From positions 868,001-932,000 of the forward strand of contig NZ_CP063418.1 in NCBI RefSeq assembly GCF_013184985.2: a stretch of 64,000 nucleotides of DNA, read 5' to 3'. Position numbers and translations under genes: made by a program. Shown piece by piece: positions 14,474-23,306 of this stretch (positions within the stretch are counted from its first letter, which is position 1; every line of letters starts with the position of its first letter). This DNA is from Actinomyces faecalis (GTDB taxonomy: Bacteria > Actinomycetota > Actinomycetes > Actinomycetales > Actinomycetaceae). The notes below the pieces were generated by a model. It was not told where the DNA came from, ran no database searches, and was given only the letters and a program-made list of their open reading frames with translations.

Positions 14474-14667
14474 TTGCTCAGTGGTCCGACGTGACGGCCT
14501 CCCTGTGGATCGTGGCCGCATTCGGCTTCGGTGCGTGGGTGGGGCGCGTGTTTCGTCGTGGTGTGCGTCTGACCCTGGCCGGGTGGGCCTACGGGGCCGC
14601 GTGCCGCCTGGAGCGTGTCTCTGACCGGCTCATCGGCTCGGTCGTGCGCGCAGGGAGGGACCAGTGA
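14470..14667 (+). CDS. Small early membrane protein
   Basis: 65 aa from GTG 14470, overlapping the previous stop. One hydrophobic N-terminal segment (SLWIVAAFGFGAWVGRVF) is followed by a basic, partly amphipathic tail. Possibly a membrane-associated exclusion or accessory protein; unsupported beyond topology. Confidence 0.55.
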   Translation: MIAQWSDVTASLWIVAAFGFGAWVGRVFRRGVRLTLAGWAYGAACRLERVSDRLIGSVVRAGRDQ

Positions 14668-14861
14668 TGGTGACCTTCCTGCTGACTCTCCTTGGTGTCC
14701 TCATGGTCATGGCCGGGTGGGGCGTGGCCTGCCTGGCCGTCCTGGGCCTGGCCCATGTCTATGGTGCGGGCCTGCGTCCCTCGGTGGCCGGGTGGGTGGC
14801 TGTCGTCGTGCTCCTGCTGGTGGCTGTGGGTCTGTGTGCGGGCGGGGTGAGGCTGCTGTGA
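14667..14861 (+). CDS. Small two-helix membrane protein
   Basis: 64 aa from ATG 14667 (TGATG overlap with the previous stop, AGGGAGGGA upstream). Two strongly hydrophobic segments (FLLTLLGVLMVMAGWGVACLAVLGLA and VAGWVAVVVLLLVAVGLCAGGV). With the preceding gene it makes a pair of small membrane proteins in the early operon. Function unknown. Confidence 0.55.
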   Translation: MVTFLLTLLGVLMVMAGWGVACLAVLGLAHVYGAGLRPSVAGWVAVVVLLLVAVGLCAGGVRLL

Positions 14862-15157
14862 GTACCGACCCGCTGCTTGGCCCTATGGGCACGCCCCTGG
14901 ACGCCGTGGCCCGCCAGGGCCTGGCCGACGGCGACGCTGCCTCCTGCATCGAGCAGGTGCGCTGGGCCCGCCATGCCGCCGTGCTCACTCCTACCGGTGG
15001 GCTGGTGCGTGCCGTGGATACCGGCCACCGCCCCGGGGACATCATGGGCCGCCTCAGGGCTGACGGCGGGATACCTGATCCGGTGGCCGTGTGCGGGACG
15101 TGTGGCCAGGGGTGGCCGTGCCGGTCGCGTCGGCTGGAGGCGGGGGCGGGGCTGTGA
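14858..15157 (+). CDS. Small early protein with cysteine motif
   Basis: 99 aa, GTG 14858, coupled at both ends by GTGA. It starts MSTDPLLGPMGTPLDAVARQ and ends with a possible metal site, VAVCGTCGQGWPCRSRR. The rest looks like a small soluble helical protein. No family recognised. Confidence 0.6.
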   Translation: MSTDPLLGPMGTPLDAVARQGLADGDAASCIEQVRWARHAAVLTPTGGLVRAVDTGHRPGDIMGRLRADGGIPDPVAVCGTCGQGWPCRSRRLEAGAGL

Positions 15158-16032
15158 GTGCGCCGCTGACTCGCCCGGCCCGTGCCCCGCGCCGTCGTCT
15201 GCGCACGGCCACGGCCCGCATGAAGACCAGCACGCTGGTGGACATGCTGGAGATGCGGGGGTGGGGCGCGCTCAACGACGTGGGCCGTAAGGGCACCCGC
15301 GCCACCCTGCGCGCCCTGGTGCTGTCCCTGCCCTTCGGGTCGGGGGAGGGGTATGCCACCGTCCCACAGATCGCCTACAAGGCAGGTTACAGCTCGCGTC
15401 ACTGGGTGGGGGAGATGCTGGCCGACCTGGAGGGCCTGGGCCTGGTCACCTGGCGGCGTGGCGGGGTGTATCACGGCGAGCCCGTGCCCTCCTACTTCCG
15501 TATCAATAAGCAGCTCCTCGCTGACCTCGTGAACTCCGCGCGCGAGCAGTGCGCGGAGGAGCTGGCGGCCATGCGCGTCAAGATGCGCGCCCACCTGGCC
15601 AAGTGGCGCCACCTGCGCTACATCGCGCCAAAAACGCGCAAGCCCCGCCCCGACATTTCGCAGGCGCCGCAAGGGCAAACCGCCTCCTCGCAGAGTACAG
15701 TCACCGGTCACCCAACCCCCCAGGGTGGGGAGGCCCCGGTAAGCGGGGGGCCTCACACGCTTACAACGCCTTCTGATAAGCGGAGCGCTTCGCGCGCTCA
15801 CTGCCCGGACGAGCCCGCCCGTGGGCGGGACGGCACCCCGGCTCACCCGATCAGCCTCATGCGCAAGGTCGCAGCCATGGCCGGGCCACGCAGACGCGTC
15901 ACCCCTGCCGCCAGGGCCGCCCTGCCCTGGCAGGACCCGCGCCCCATGCCCGACCCCTCACCCGCCGTCCTGGCCGCCAGAGCAGCAGCGGCTGACGCCG
16001 CCGCTGCTGGAGCAAGGAGGAAGATGTCATGA
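15154..16032 (+). CDS. Winged-helix protein, possible replication initiator
   Basis: 292 aa, GTG 15154. Residues about 30-115 look like a MarR/helix-turn-helix domain: GTRATLRALVLSLPFGSGEGYATVPQIAYKAGYSSRHWVGEMLADLEGLGLVTWRRGG. A coiled stretch (NSAREQCAEELAAMRVKMRAHLAKW) and a low-complexity Pro/Ala-rich tail follow. The layout, a winged helix that reads like a plasmid/phage replication initiator followed by a flexible tail, and its position before HNH and terminase suggest a replication protein. No polymerase or helicase is encoded by this phage. Confidence 0.6.
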   Translation: MSAPLTRPARAPRRRLRTATARMKTSTLVDMLEMRGWGALNDVGRKGTRATLRALVLSLPFGSGEGYATVPQIAYKAGYSSRHWVGEMLADLEGLGLVTWRRGGVYHGEPVPSYFRINKQLLADLVNSAREQCAEELAAMRVKMRAHLAKWRHLRYIAPKTRKPRPDISQAPQGQTASSQSTVTGHPTPQGGEAPVSGGPHTLTTPSDKRSASRAHCPDEPARGRDGTPAHPISLMRKVAAMAGPRRRVTPAARAALPWQDPRPMPDPSPAVLAARAAAADAAAAGARRKMS

Positions 16033-16394
16033 CGGCCACGCGCCCATACGTGCCGGTGCCGTGCATCCACGGACACGAGGACTACCGCCTGTGCCTGGCC
16101 TGCCAACGCAAACTCACCCACGACCGAGCGGACACAGCCAAACGCTCGCGCCGACGCGTGAGCCTGCCAGACACGTCCGCTAGCCCCGAGCCTCTGCCCG
16201 CACCTCCACCTGAGCCGGTCCCGGCGTCAGCTGAGGCGATAGCAGCAGCCCGCCAGGCAGCGGCCCAGGCCCAGGCACACAGCACCACCACCCACCAGGC
16301 CCGCCGCTACGCACGCGACGCCGAGGCGGCCCAGGCCCGCCGCGCCGTCATCGCCCAGGCCATGGCATCCCTGTACAAGACAAGGAGCGTGTAG
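16029..16394 (+). CDS. Phage protein with N-terminal zinc-ribbon-like motif
   Basis: 121 aa, ATG 16029 overlapping the upstream stop. The N-terminus PCIHGHEDYRLCLACQRK could bind a metal (Cys/His). An Ala/Gln/Arg-rich helix occupies the rest. No family recognised; translationally coupled. Confidence 0.55.
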   Translation: MTATRPYVPVPCIHGHEDYRLCLACQRKLTHDRADTAKRSRRRVSLPDTSASPEPLPAPPPEPVPASAEAIAAARQAAAQAQAHSTTTHQARRYARDAEAAQARRAVIAQAMASLYKTRSV

Positions 16395-16396
16395 TG

Positions 16397-16600
16397 ATGG
16401 AGCACGAGCCGCGCGAGTTCTGGACGGCTAGGGAGATGGCGGCGCAGCTGAGTATCAGTGAGAAGGAGCTGGCTGCCCTGCGCACACGCGGGGACGGCCC
16501 GCCCTTCATCTACCTGGGCCGCCGTGTGCGCTACCCCGTGGCAGCCGTGCGCCGCTGGACCATGGCCCGCTCACGCTGCCAGACAGGAGCGGGCAGGTGA
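16397..16600 (+). CDS. Excisionase-like HTH protein
   Basis: 67 aa from ATG 16397 (GTG 16394 is an alternative; AAGGAG lies upstream). It has the classic MerR/AlpA/Xis-type fold: FWTAREMAAQLSISEKELAALRTRGDGPPFIYLGRRVRYPVAAVRRW. It is a good candidate for the recombination directionality factor that partners the integrase at 30,204, or for a regulator. Confidence 0.75.
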   Translation: MEHEPREFWTAREMAAQLSISEKELAALRTRGDGPPFIYLGRRVRYPVAAVRRWTMARSRCQTGAGR

Positions 16601-16914
16601 CCGACCACCACGCTGAGTGGAAGGCGATACCGTACGCACAGCGCCGGGACCTGATCGCCCAGGTGCGTGAGCGGGACGGGAGCCTGTGCCACCTGTGCGG
16701 CCTGTACGTGGGTGAGGACGAGGAGAGCGCGGACCACATCGTGCCCGTCTCCCAGGGCGGGCGCTCGAGCGTGGACAACCTGGCTCTTGCTCACCGTCAC
16801 TGCAACTACGCACGCGGCAACCGGCCGGCCACCACCACGCCGTCGGTGCCTGTGCCAGAGCATGACGGCCTGGCCGACTTCATCCGAGCGGACGAGGCGG
16901 CGGGCCGCGCGTGA
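16597..16914 (+). CDS. HNH endonuclease
   Basis: 105 aa, GTG 16597 coupled by GTGA. The HNH core is complete: CHLCG, then DHIVPVSQGGRSSVDNLALAHRHCNYARGN. HNH proteins beside terminase genes stimulate packaging cleavage at cos sites in many siphophages (as for HK97 gp74), so this is likely part of the packaging machine. A cos site may lie nearby. Confidence 0.88.
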   Translation: MTDHHAEWKAIPYAQRRDLIAQVRERDGSLCHLCGLYVGEDEESADHIVPVSQGGRSSVDNLALAHRHCNYARGNRPATTTPSVPVPEHDGLADFIRADEAAGRA

Positions 16915-17014
16915 CCGCCACTAGTTTTTCTGAAGAAAAGCATCACGGAACACCCCGCGCCAGCGTGTTCTCTCCCCCAAAGTCGGGAAGAAAAAAGCGG
17001 AAGGAGGACAGGAA

Positions 17015-17371
17015 ATGACGATTGCGGCCCTGCCCGGAATGGAAATCGCGGAAAAGCCACGAATCACCGACGGACCTATGCTCACGGCCACAAAAACAGT
17101 CGTGGACCGGATACAAACCGATCCTGTCTTGTCCTCGCGATATGCTGCCCTGTGCGCCCTGGCCCTGGTCATGGGGGAGGACGTCGATAACATCGACTAC
17201 ACCGAGAAGGCCTACGCGCGTACCAAGCTCTACGACGCGGCCGCCAAGGTCTGTCAGGCCCTGGCCGAGGCTATGGCGGAATCTGGCGGCGGGGACATCC
17301 TCACCGCCACCCTGGAAGCCATTAGGGCCACTGACACTATCGCCGCCGACGCGGAAGGCGATGACCTGTGA
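17015..17371 (+). CDS. Probable terminase small subunit
   Basis: 118 aa, ATG 17015 behind GGAAGGAGG. Mostly helical (ATKTVVDRIQTDPVLSSRYAALCALAL, then YTEKAYARTKLYDAAAKVCQALAEA) and immediately upstream of the large subunit, overlapping by 4 bases. The call rests on position, size and helical character; the sequence itself is not diagnostic. Confidence 0.65.
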   Translation: MTIAALPGMEIAEKPRITDGPMLTATKTVVDRIQTDPVLSSRYAALCALALVMGEDVDNIDYTEKAYARTKLYDAAAKVCQALAEAMAESGGGDILTATLEAIRATDTIAADAEGDDL

Positions 17372-18837
17372 CAGGCCGGTTCCCGCGCTTTACTCACCTC
17401 CCCGCCCCACGCCACTGCCCCCGCCCGGACCCCGCCTACCCGTACAACGAGGGCCGCGAGATCGCGAGCGTGTGCCACCTGCTGGGCTCCTCCCTCCAGC
17501 CCTGGCAGCGTATGACCATCAACCGCGCCACGCAGTACCGCCCCGCCCGCGACATCAGGGGCCGTCGTGTACGCGAGTACAAGTACAAGAAAATCCTTGT
17601 TTCCGTGCCCAGACAGTCCGGTAAGACCTTCCTAACGGGGCCGCTTCAGATATGGCGGCTCCTGTGCCACCCCGGTGAGGGTCATCTCTACACCGCCCAG
17701 ACCGGTGCGGACGCCGGAGCCCGTATGCGCGAGCTGCTGGCCCTGGTGGCTGAGTCACCCTCCCGCGCCCTGTTCCGCCCCCGCTACTCCAACGGCTCCG
17801 AGGGCCTGGCCGTCATGGGGACCGGCGCCACCCTGACCCGCTTCAGCCCCACCCTCTCATCCGTCCACGGAGGCCACCCACCGCTAGTGACCCTAGATGA
17901 GATATGGAAGTACACGTCCGACCTCGGAAACGGACTCCTAGGCGCTATCGGCCCCTCACAGGTCACTGTCCGCCAGAAAGCACAAATATGGATGGTATCA
18001 ACCAAAGGTACGGCGAAAAGCGAGTTCATGAATGAACTCATTCGTCAAGGAATATCTGGCGAGGACGACTCACTGCTTTATGTGGAGTTCTCCATGCCTG
18101 ACGGGGCTGACCCCTACGATCCGCATACATGGTGGGGTTTTCATCCTGCCCTAGGGAACACCATCAGTGAGGAATCATTGCGCGCCGATATGGGGCTGCC
18201 TCACGCTGAGTGGATGCGCGGGTATATGAACGTCGTCGTCTCAGCTGACAACCCCATCATCGCCCTGGAGGACTGGGACCACCTTGCAGAGGAGACTCCT
18301 ACCCTGCCCTCTCTCAATGACTGCGCGATCGCCTATGAGGTCGCTGGAGGTGGGGAGTGCGCCGCCGTCGTGTCCGCGTGGCGCGACCTCCTGACACTCA
18401 CCCCTCACGTCAAGGTCCTGGCCCAGCGCCCCGGCACGGCGTGGCTGACCCCCTACCTGGCCATGCTCGCCCGCCGCTGGCCCGGCGCCCACCTGTACGC
18501 CGACGACGGCGGACCCACCCGCCGTATCACCGACCACCTGACCGATATCCTGGACACCGACCGCCTGACCACGCTGACCATGACCGAGAGAGGCGTGGCG
18601 GACGGCAACCTCCTGGCTGCCGTCACCGAGACCGGTGCCCTACGACATGACGGCTCCACGGCCTTGCGCATGGCGGTAGCCAACGCTGCCATGCGCACCA
18701 CCAACGCCGTCGAGCGCCTGGACCGCGACAAGTCAACCGCCCCTATCGCCGCCCTGATCGCCGCCTCCGTCGCCCTGTGGGGAGCTGACCACACCGCCGA
18801 CGCGTGGGCCGTGCCCGCGTGGGCCGTTCAGGACTAG
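17368..18837 (+). CDS. Terminase large subunit
   Basis: 489 aa, GTG 17368. The ATPase domain has Walker A VPRQSGKT and Walker B PLVTLDEIW, followed by a coupling motif MVSTKGT. The C-terminal half carries the RNase H-like nuclease, with Asp candidates in LNDCAIAYEV, LYADDGGP and DRDKST. It translocates DNA into proheads and cuts the concatemer. Length is typical. An 81-bp gap separates it from the portal gene. Confidence 0.93.
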   Translation: MTGRFPRFTHLPAPRHCPRPDPAYPYNEGREIASVCHLLGSSLQPWQRMTINRATQYRPARDIRGRRVREYKYKKILVSVPRQSGKTFLTGPLQIWRLLCHPGEGHLYTAQTGADAGARMRELLALVAESPSRALFRPRYSNGSEGLAVMGTGATLTRFSPTLSSVHGGHPPLVTLDEIWKYTSDLGNGLLGAIGPSQVTVRQKAQIWMVSTKGTAKSEFMNELIRQGISGEDDSLLYVEFSMPDGADPYDPHTWWGFHPALGNTISEESLRADMGLPHAEWMRGYMNVVVSADNPIIALEDWDHLAEETPTLPSLNDCAIAYEVAGGGECAAVVSAWRDLLTLTPHVKVLAQRPGTAWLTPYLAMLARRWPGAHLYADDGGPTRRITDHLTDILDTDRLTTLTMTERGVADGNLLAAVTETGALRHDGSTALRMAVANAAMRTTNAVERLDRDKSTAPIAALIAASVALWGADHTADAWAVPAWAVQD

Positions 18838-18918
18838 ACGGGTACTGCCCGGGTACCAGACAGGACAACCCACCCCCAAACCTAGCCACCCCACCACAGC
18901 CGGGCGCAGTCTCCCGCT

Positions 18919-20058
18919 ATGGCATCACTCCAGGCACTGGCACGGCTGCTCACCCGCAGCGCCGACACGGGCAGCGACCTCACCCGCGCAGTGATCGCCC
19001 TGTCCCAGCGCCACGAGGGCATCCAGCCACCCACCCGCCCCATGGGGGACCCACGCTCCCTCGTCGCCGTCTACCGAGCCGTCCAGGTCCTGACCACCGC
19101 CGCCGCGCAACTGCCCATCACCGTCCGCCGGGCCGGCGCCACCATCACCCCGCCGGCACACGTCGCCCAGCCAGACCCCCGCATGACACCGGGGGAGTGG
19201 AAGACCCACATGGTCGCCTCCCTCGCCCTCCACGGCAACGCCTACGCCCTCATCGAGCGCGACACGGACGGCACCATCCTCGCCCTGCGACCCCTGGACC
19301 CCGCCCGCGTATTCGTCAGCGTCAACCCCACCACCCACGCCCTGCGCTTCGGGGCCGAAGGCCGCACCCTGACCTCCTACGACGTCCTGCACGCCCACCT
19401 CCAGCCCGCCCGCCCCTCCGAGCCCCTAGGCCTGGGCCCCATCCAGGCCGCCCGCTCCGAGCTCGAAGGCGCCCACCACACGCGCGACTACGCCACACAG
19501 TGGTTCACCGGCACCGGCCTGCCCTCCGGCATCCTCACCGGCCCCGCCGGCGCCACCTTCGAGGACGCCCTCAAGGCCCGCAACCTGTGGAACGGCCTCA
19601 CCCCGGACGGAGCCAAGGCCCTACCCGGCGACAACCCCAGCCGCGTGCGCGTGACCTCCAAGGGCTACGACTTCAAGCCCGTGGCAATCACCCCAGAAGA
19701 TGCCCAGTGGCTGGAAGCACGACAGTTCGACACCCTCCAGGTCGCCCGCCTGTTCGGCATCCCCTCCACCCTCATGCTCGCCGCCCCAGACGGCGGCTCC
19801 ATGACCTACTCCAATATCGAGCAGGACTGGATCGCCTTCACCCGCTTCACCCTCATGGCCTACCTACGCCCCCTAGAGGAAGCCCTCACCAGCCACACCG
19901 TGCGCGGCCAGTCCGTCCGCTTCAACCTGGACGGCCTCCTGCGATCAGACACCAAGAGCCGCTACGACTCCTACGCCATCGGCCTCGCAAACCGCTTCCT
20001 CACCATCGACGAGGTACGCGCCCTCGAAGACCGCCCACCACTCCAGGAGCAGCCATGA
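18919..20058 (+). CDS. Portal protein (HK97 gp3-like)
   Basis: 379 aa, ATG 18919. It has typical portal features: SLVAVYRAVQVLTTAAAQLPITVRR, then MVASLALHGNAYALIERDTDG, YDVLHAHLQPARPSEPLGLGPIQAAR, and the C-terminal GGSMTYSNIEQDWIAFTRFTLMAYLRPLEEAL. It forms the dodecameric DNA gate of the capsid. Its stop overlaps the next gene as ATGA. A longer frame that starts at 18,804 is out of register with this gene and is not coding here. Confidence 0.93.
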   Translation: MASLQALARLLTRSADTGSDLTRAVIALSQRHEGIQPPTRPMGDPRSLVAVYRAVQVLTTAAAQLPITVRRAGATITPPAHVAQPDPRMTPGEWKTHMVASLALHGNAYALIERDTDGTILALRPLDPARVFVSVNPTTHALRFGAEGRTLTSYDVLHAHLQPARPSEPLGLGPIQAARSELEGAHHTRDYATQWFTGTGLPSGILTGPAGATFEDALKARNLWNGLTPDGAKALPGDNPSRVRVTSKGYDFKPVAITPEDAQWLEARQFDTLQVARLFGIPSTLMLAAPDGGSMTYSNIEQDWIAFTRFTLMAYLRPLEEALTSHTVRGQSVRFNLDGLLRSDTKSRYDSYAIGLANRFLTIDEVRALEDRPPLQEQP

Positions 20059-21677
20059 CCCTCATCCGCCGCGACGTCCCCGTCTCACTGACCACCCGCC
20101 ACGCCACTACCGATGACGTGGGCACTGCTGCCCATGTCATCGAGGGCGTAGCCGTGCCCCTGTCCGAGCCCACCACCATCATCCCCGGCTACCGCGAGCA
20201 GATCGCCCCCGGCGCCGTAGACACCGCCGCCCCTGTCAGCCTGTTCTACCGGCACGGTGAGCCCATCGGCGTGGTCACCCGCCTGTGGGAGGACGCCGAC
20301 GCCCTGCGCTTTGAGGCCACCGTCTCCGACACCGCCCTAGGACGCGACGCCTACACCCTCGCCCGCGACGGCGCCATCAGGAGCGCCTCCATCGGCTTCT
20401 ACGAGCGCGAGTGGGACGACACCGACGACGACGGCACCACCTTGCGCACACAGACCCGCATCGACCTGCGCGAGATCAGCCTCGTGCCCGTGCCCGCCTA
20501 CGAGGGCGCACAGATCACCAACGTCCGCCACCACACTGACCCGAAGGGAACCCCCATGTCCGACCTCTCCCAGAGCATCGAGACCATCGAGCGCGCCATG
20601 GACGACAACATCCAGGCCCTCGACACCCTCGCCCGCCGCCTGTCCCTCCTGGAGGCCACCGCCACCGCTGAGCCAACCCCCGCCCGTGAGACCCGCTCCG
20701 CCGGTGCGCTGATCAAGGCCGCCGCCGCCAAGGAGGACAGCGAGGCACGCGAGGCTGCCCGCACCGCCCTGGCACCCTTCGTCGGCCGCGCCGTGGACAC
20801 CACCACTGCCGACGACGCCCGCTACGAGGAACCGACATTCATCAGCGACCTCACGCGACTCATCGACAACGCGAACCCGCTGGCCTCCCTGTTTGCCACA
20901 GGGACCCTGCCGAGCGAGGGCAACACCATCGAGTTCGCGCGCCTGAAGTCCAACAGCCTCAAGGTCTCCAAGCAGGCCAAGGAAGGCGACACCCTGCCCA
21001 CTGGCACCATCTCCACCGAGACCGACACCGCCAAGATCGCCACCTATGGTGGCGCCTCCGTCCTGTCAATGCAGACCGTCCAGCGCTCACGCTCCAACAT
21101 CCTCGACCTGACCCTCCGGGGCCTGGCCATCGAGGCAGGCCGCGACCTGGCCACCAACTTTGCGACCTTCTTTGAGTCCGTCGTCTCCACCCGCGCCAGT
21201 GAGCAGACCATCACCACCACCAAGGCAGCCGCCGCCCTGGACTGGAGGAGCGTCCTGGCCCTCCTCCTGGACGGATCAGAGGCCTACGAGGACATCGCCA
21301 TGACCTGCGACGGCCTGGTACTCACCCGCGCCGCCTTCGAGGCCCTGGCAGGCATGACCGGCACCGACGGGCGCCCCATCCTCGCCGTCGCCTCCAGCAC
21401 CGGCGCCAACCAGATCGGCACCGTATCCGCCGCCGGAAAGTACATCAGCCTGGACGGCCTCAAGGTGGTCACCAACCGCTACCTCACCTCCGCCATGGGG
21501 GAGGGCGTAGTCGGAGCCTTCTACAACCGCCAGGCCCTACGCACCTACGCCACTCCCGTGGCCTCCCTGCAGGACACCGGAATCTACGACCTGACCGCCG
21601 GATACTCCGTCTACCGCTACGCCGCCTTCGCCGACGAGATCCCCGCCGCCATCATCCCGGTCAAGATGGGCGCCTGA
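20055..21677 (+). CDS. Fused prohead protease and HK97-type major capsid protein
   Basis: 540 aa. Residues about 1-165 are the serine prohead protease: GYREQIAPGAVD, catalytic His in LFYRHGEPIG, Ser in RSASIGFYE, and LREISLVPVPAYEGA. A coiled-coil scaffold segment (about 168-235) leads to the HK97 capsid domain (NPLASLFATGTLPSEGNTIEF to DEIPAAIIPVKMGA). An in-frame ATG at 20,556 with AAGGGA six bases upstream lies exactly at the join (codon 168), so free capsid precursor (373 aa) could be made as well as the fusion. The protease releases itself and trims the scaffold during maturation. Confidence 0.93.
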   Translation: MTLIRRDVPVSLTTRHATTDDVGTAAHVIEGVAVPLSEPTTIIPGYREQIAPGAVDTAAPVSLFYRHGEPIGVVTRLWEDADALRFEATVSDTALGRDAYTLARDGAIRSASIGFYEREWDDTDDDGTTLRTQTRIDLREISLVPVPAYEGAQITNVRHHTDPKGTPMSDLSQSIETIERAMDDNIQALDTLARRLSLLEATATAEPTPARETRSAGALIKAAAAKEDSEAREAARTALAPFVGRAVDTTTADDARYEEPTFISDLTRLIDNANPLASLFATGTLPSEGNTIEFARLKSNSLKVSKQAKEGDTLPTGTISTETDTAKIATYGGASVLSMQTVQRSRSNILDLTLRGLAIEAGRDLATNFATFFESVVSTRASEQTITTTKAAAALDWRSVLALLLDGSEAYEDIAMTCDGLVLTRAAFEALAGMTGTDGRPILAVASSTGANQIGTVSAAGKYISLDGLKVVTNRYLTSAMGEGVVGAFYNRQALRTYATPVASLQDTGIYDLTAGYSVYRYAAFADEIPAAIIPVKMGA

Positions 21678-21678
21678 C

Positions 21679-22035
21679 ATGCAGGAGGCAGCGACCCCAC
21701 AGACAGCACCGGACAAGCCCCTGCAGGACCTAGACGCCCGGCTCGCCCGCTACGTCCAGGCCCCCGCCTCTGACCCCTACCTGTCAGAGTGCACGGCCAC
21801 CGCCACGCAGATGGTCACCACCCACTGCGGCCAGGCCGTCGACAGCGTGCCCGCCCCCGTCCTGGACCGAGCCGTCCTCGAGGTCGCCGCCAACCTCTAC
21901 CACCGCCGAGCCGCCATCAACGGCGTCACCGGCCTGGAGGACACGGACACCACCATGCCCGATCCCGTCCCACGCAACCCCATGGCACCCGCCTACCCGA
22001 TCCTGCGCCCCTACATGTGGCCAGCAATCGCATAG
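21679..22035 (+). CDS. Head-tail connector (gp6-like)
   Basis: 118 aa, ATG 21679, two bases after the capsid stop. The sequence DLDARLARYVQAPASDPYLSECTATATQMVTTHC and VLEVAANLYHRRAAINGV is the usual pattern of HK97 gp6-type adaptors that dock below the portal. Position and length agree. Confidence 0.8.
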   Translation: MQEAATPQTAPDKPLQDLDARLARYVQAPASDPYLSECTATATQMVTTHCGQAVDSVPAPVLDRAVLEVAANLYHRRAAINGVTGLEDTDTTMPDPVPRNPMAPAYPILRPYMWPAIA

Positions 22036-22044
22036 GAGACAGGC

Positions 22045-22419
22045 ATGAAGATCAGCCCATGGGCCGCCACCCAGGCCCTGGCCCGTGACCTGGCCGACGC
22101 AGGCCTGTCCGTGGGCACGGACGCCACCGGGGCCACGGCCACGGTCCTGGCCGGGCACACCGCCGTCGTCCTGTCAGCCCCACGCGTGGACGCCGACGAC
22201 TACGCCGCCGCCCGCTACACCTGGCGCGTGGCAGTCATCGGCGCCCCCGTCCGCGACGAGCAGGCCGCCGGCGCCGCCCTTGACCAGGCCCTGACCGCCA
22301 TCGCCTCCACCCCCGATATCGAGGTCGGTGACGCCGAGCCCATCACCTGGACCGGCACGCAGACCGCCACCGCCCCCGCCTACCTCCTGACCCTCACCCG
22401 CCGCTACCCCACCACCTGA
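22045..22419 (+). CDS. Probable tail terminator / neck protein
   Basis: 124 aa, ATG 22045 with AGGAGA ahead. A compact alpha/beta domain: helix ATQALARDLADAGLSVG, a strand-rich core, and a C-terminal helix-strand unit ending LLTLTRRYPTT. It sits between connector and major tail protein, where tail terminators normally are. The family is assigned by position. Confidence 0.65.
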   Translation: MKISPWAATQALARDLADAGLSVGTDATGATATVLAGHTAVVLSAPRVDADDYAAARYTWRVAVIGAPVRDEQAAGAALDQALTAIASTPDIEVGDAEPITWTGTQTATAPAYLLTLTRRYPTT

Positions 22420-22431
22420 GAGGACGCACTC

Positions 22432-22875
22432 ATGACCGACTCACTAGGCGCACCCACGCCGATCTCCCAGAACCTCGGACCCGGCTCCCTGAAGTTCGGC
22501 GTCACCGGCAGCGAGCGGGAGTTCGCCGCCTCCACCACCAAGACCGAGCTCAAGCCGGAGTACAAGACCGAGGACCCCGTGCCCCTCCTGTCCGGGGACT
22601 CCTACGTCCCTGAGGGCGAGTGGGGCGGCAGCATCGAGGGAGAGTTCTACCAGGAGTTCTCCATGAGCGGCCTGCTGTCCTGGATCTATGACAACGCGGG
22701 CAAGACCCTGCCCTTCACCTTCCGCCCCCACAACAAGGGCGCCCTTGCCTTCAAGGGCAAGTGCGTCATCAGCCCCGTCAGCGTAGGGGGTGAGGCTGGC
22801 AGGTCCAACACCGCCTCCTTCTCCTTCACCCTCGTGGGTGCGCCTGAGCACTACGACGCCACCAGCGGGGCGTGA
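22432..22875 (+). CDS. Major tail tube protein
   Basis: 147 aa, ATG 22432. Strand-rich, with TKTELKPEYKTEDPVPLLSGDSYVP, GEWGGSIEGEFYQ and LPFTFRPHNKGALAFKGKCVISPVSVGG, then a closing FSFTLVGAP. This is the pattern of short actinophage tail tube proteins. It polymerises around the tape measure to form the tail tube. Gene order supports it. Confidence 0.8.
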   Translation: MTDSLGAPTPISQNLGPGSLKFGVTGSEREFAASTTKTELKPEYKTEDPVPLLSGDSYVPEGEWGGSIEGEFYQEFSMSGLLSWIYDNAGKTLPFTFRPHNKGALAFKGKCVISPVSVGGEAGRSNTASFSFTLVGAPEHYDATSGA

Positions 22876-23306
22876 GCGTGGCCGCCCCTGACCGGGCTGC
22901 CGGGACCGTCCAGGTCCAGGGCCTGCGCCAGCTACGGCGCACCATGCGCCAGGCCGGTGACGACCTGGCCGACCTCAAGCGGATCAACCGCGAGGTCGCC
23001 GATATCGTCACCGGCGCCGCCGAGGGGCGCGTGCCCACGCTCACCGGGGCGCTCGCCGCGTCTGTGCGTGGGGCGGGCACCAAGACCGCCGCCATCGTCC
23101 GCGCAGGCCGCGCCCGCGTGCCCTACGCAGGCGTCATCCACTGGGGCCGCCACTACTGGCCCCGCAAGAACCACTCCCGCGCCGTCCCCAGCCAGGTCGA
23201 GCCCCGCCCGTTCCTGTCCCAGGCCGCCACCTCCACCGAGTCCACATGGGTGGGCCGGTTCGAGGACGAGATACAGAAGATCCTAGAAACCATCGAAGGA
23301 CAATAA
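22872..23306 (+). CDS. HK97 gp10-type tail/neck protein
   Basis: 144 aa, GTG 22872 (GTGA overlap). It contains LRQLRRTMRQAGDDLADLKRINREVADIV, VPTLTGALAASVRG, and the characteristic VPYAGVIHWGRHYWPRKN plus PRPFLSQAA of gp10-like/minor tail-completion proteins. It lies here after the tail tube gene rather than before it, an uncommon but known order. Confidence 0.75.
   Translation: MSVAAPDRAAGTVQVQGLRQLRRTMRQAGDDLADLKRINREVADIVTGAAEGRVPTLTGALAASVRGAGTKTAAIVRAGRARVPYAGVIHWGRHYWPRKNHSRAVPSQVEPRPFLSQAATSTESTWVGRFEDEIQKILETIEGQ

Noticed and set aside
18804-20054. Upstream extension of the protease-capsid frame giving a 957-residue protein
   Set aside because: The extension is Arg/Pro-rich, out of register with the convincing portal gene on the same DNA, and a coupled ATG occurs at 20,055.
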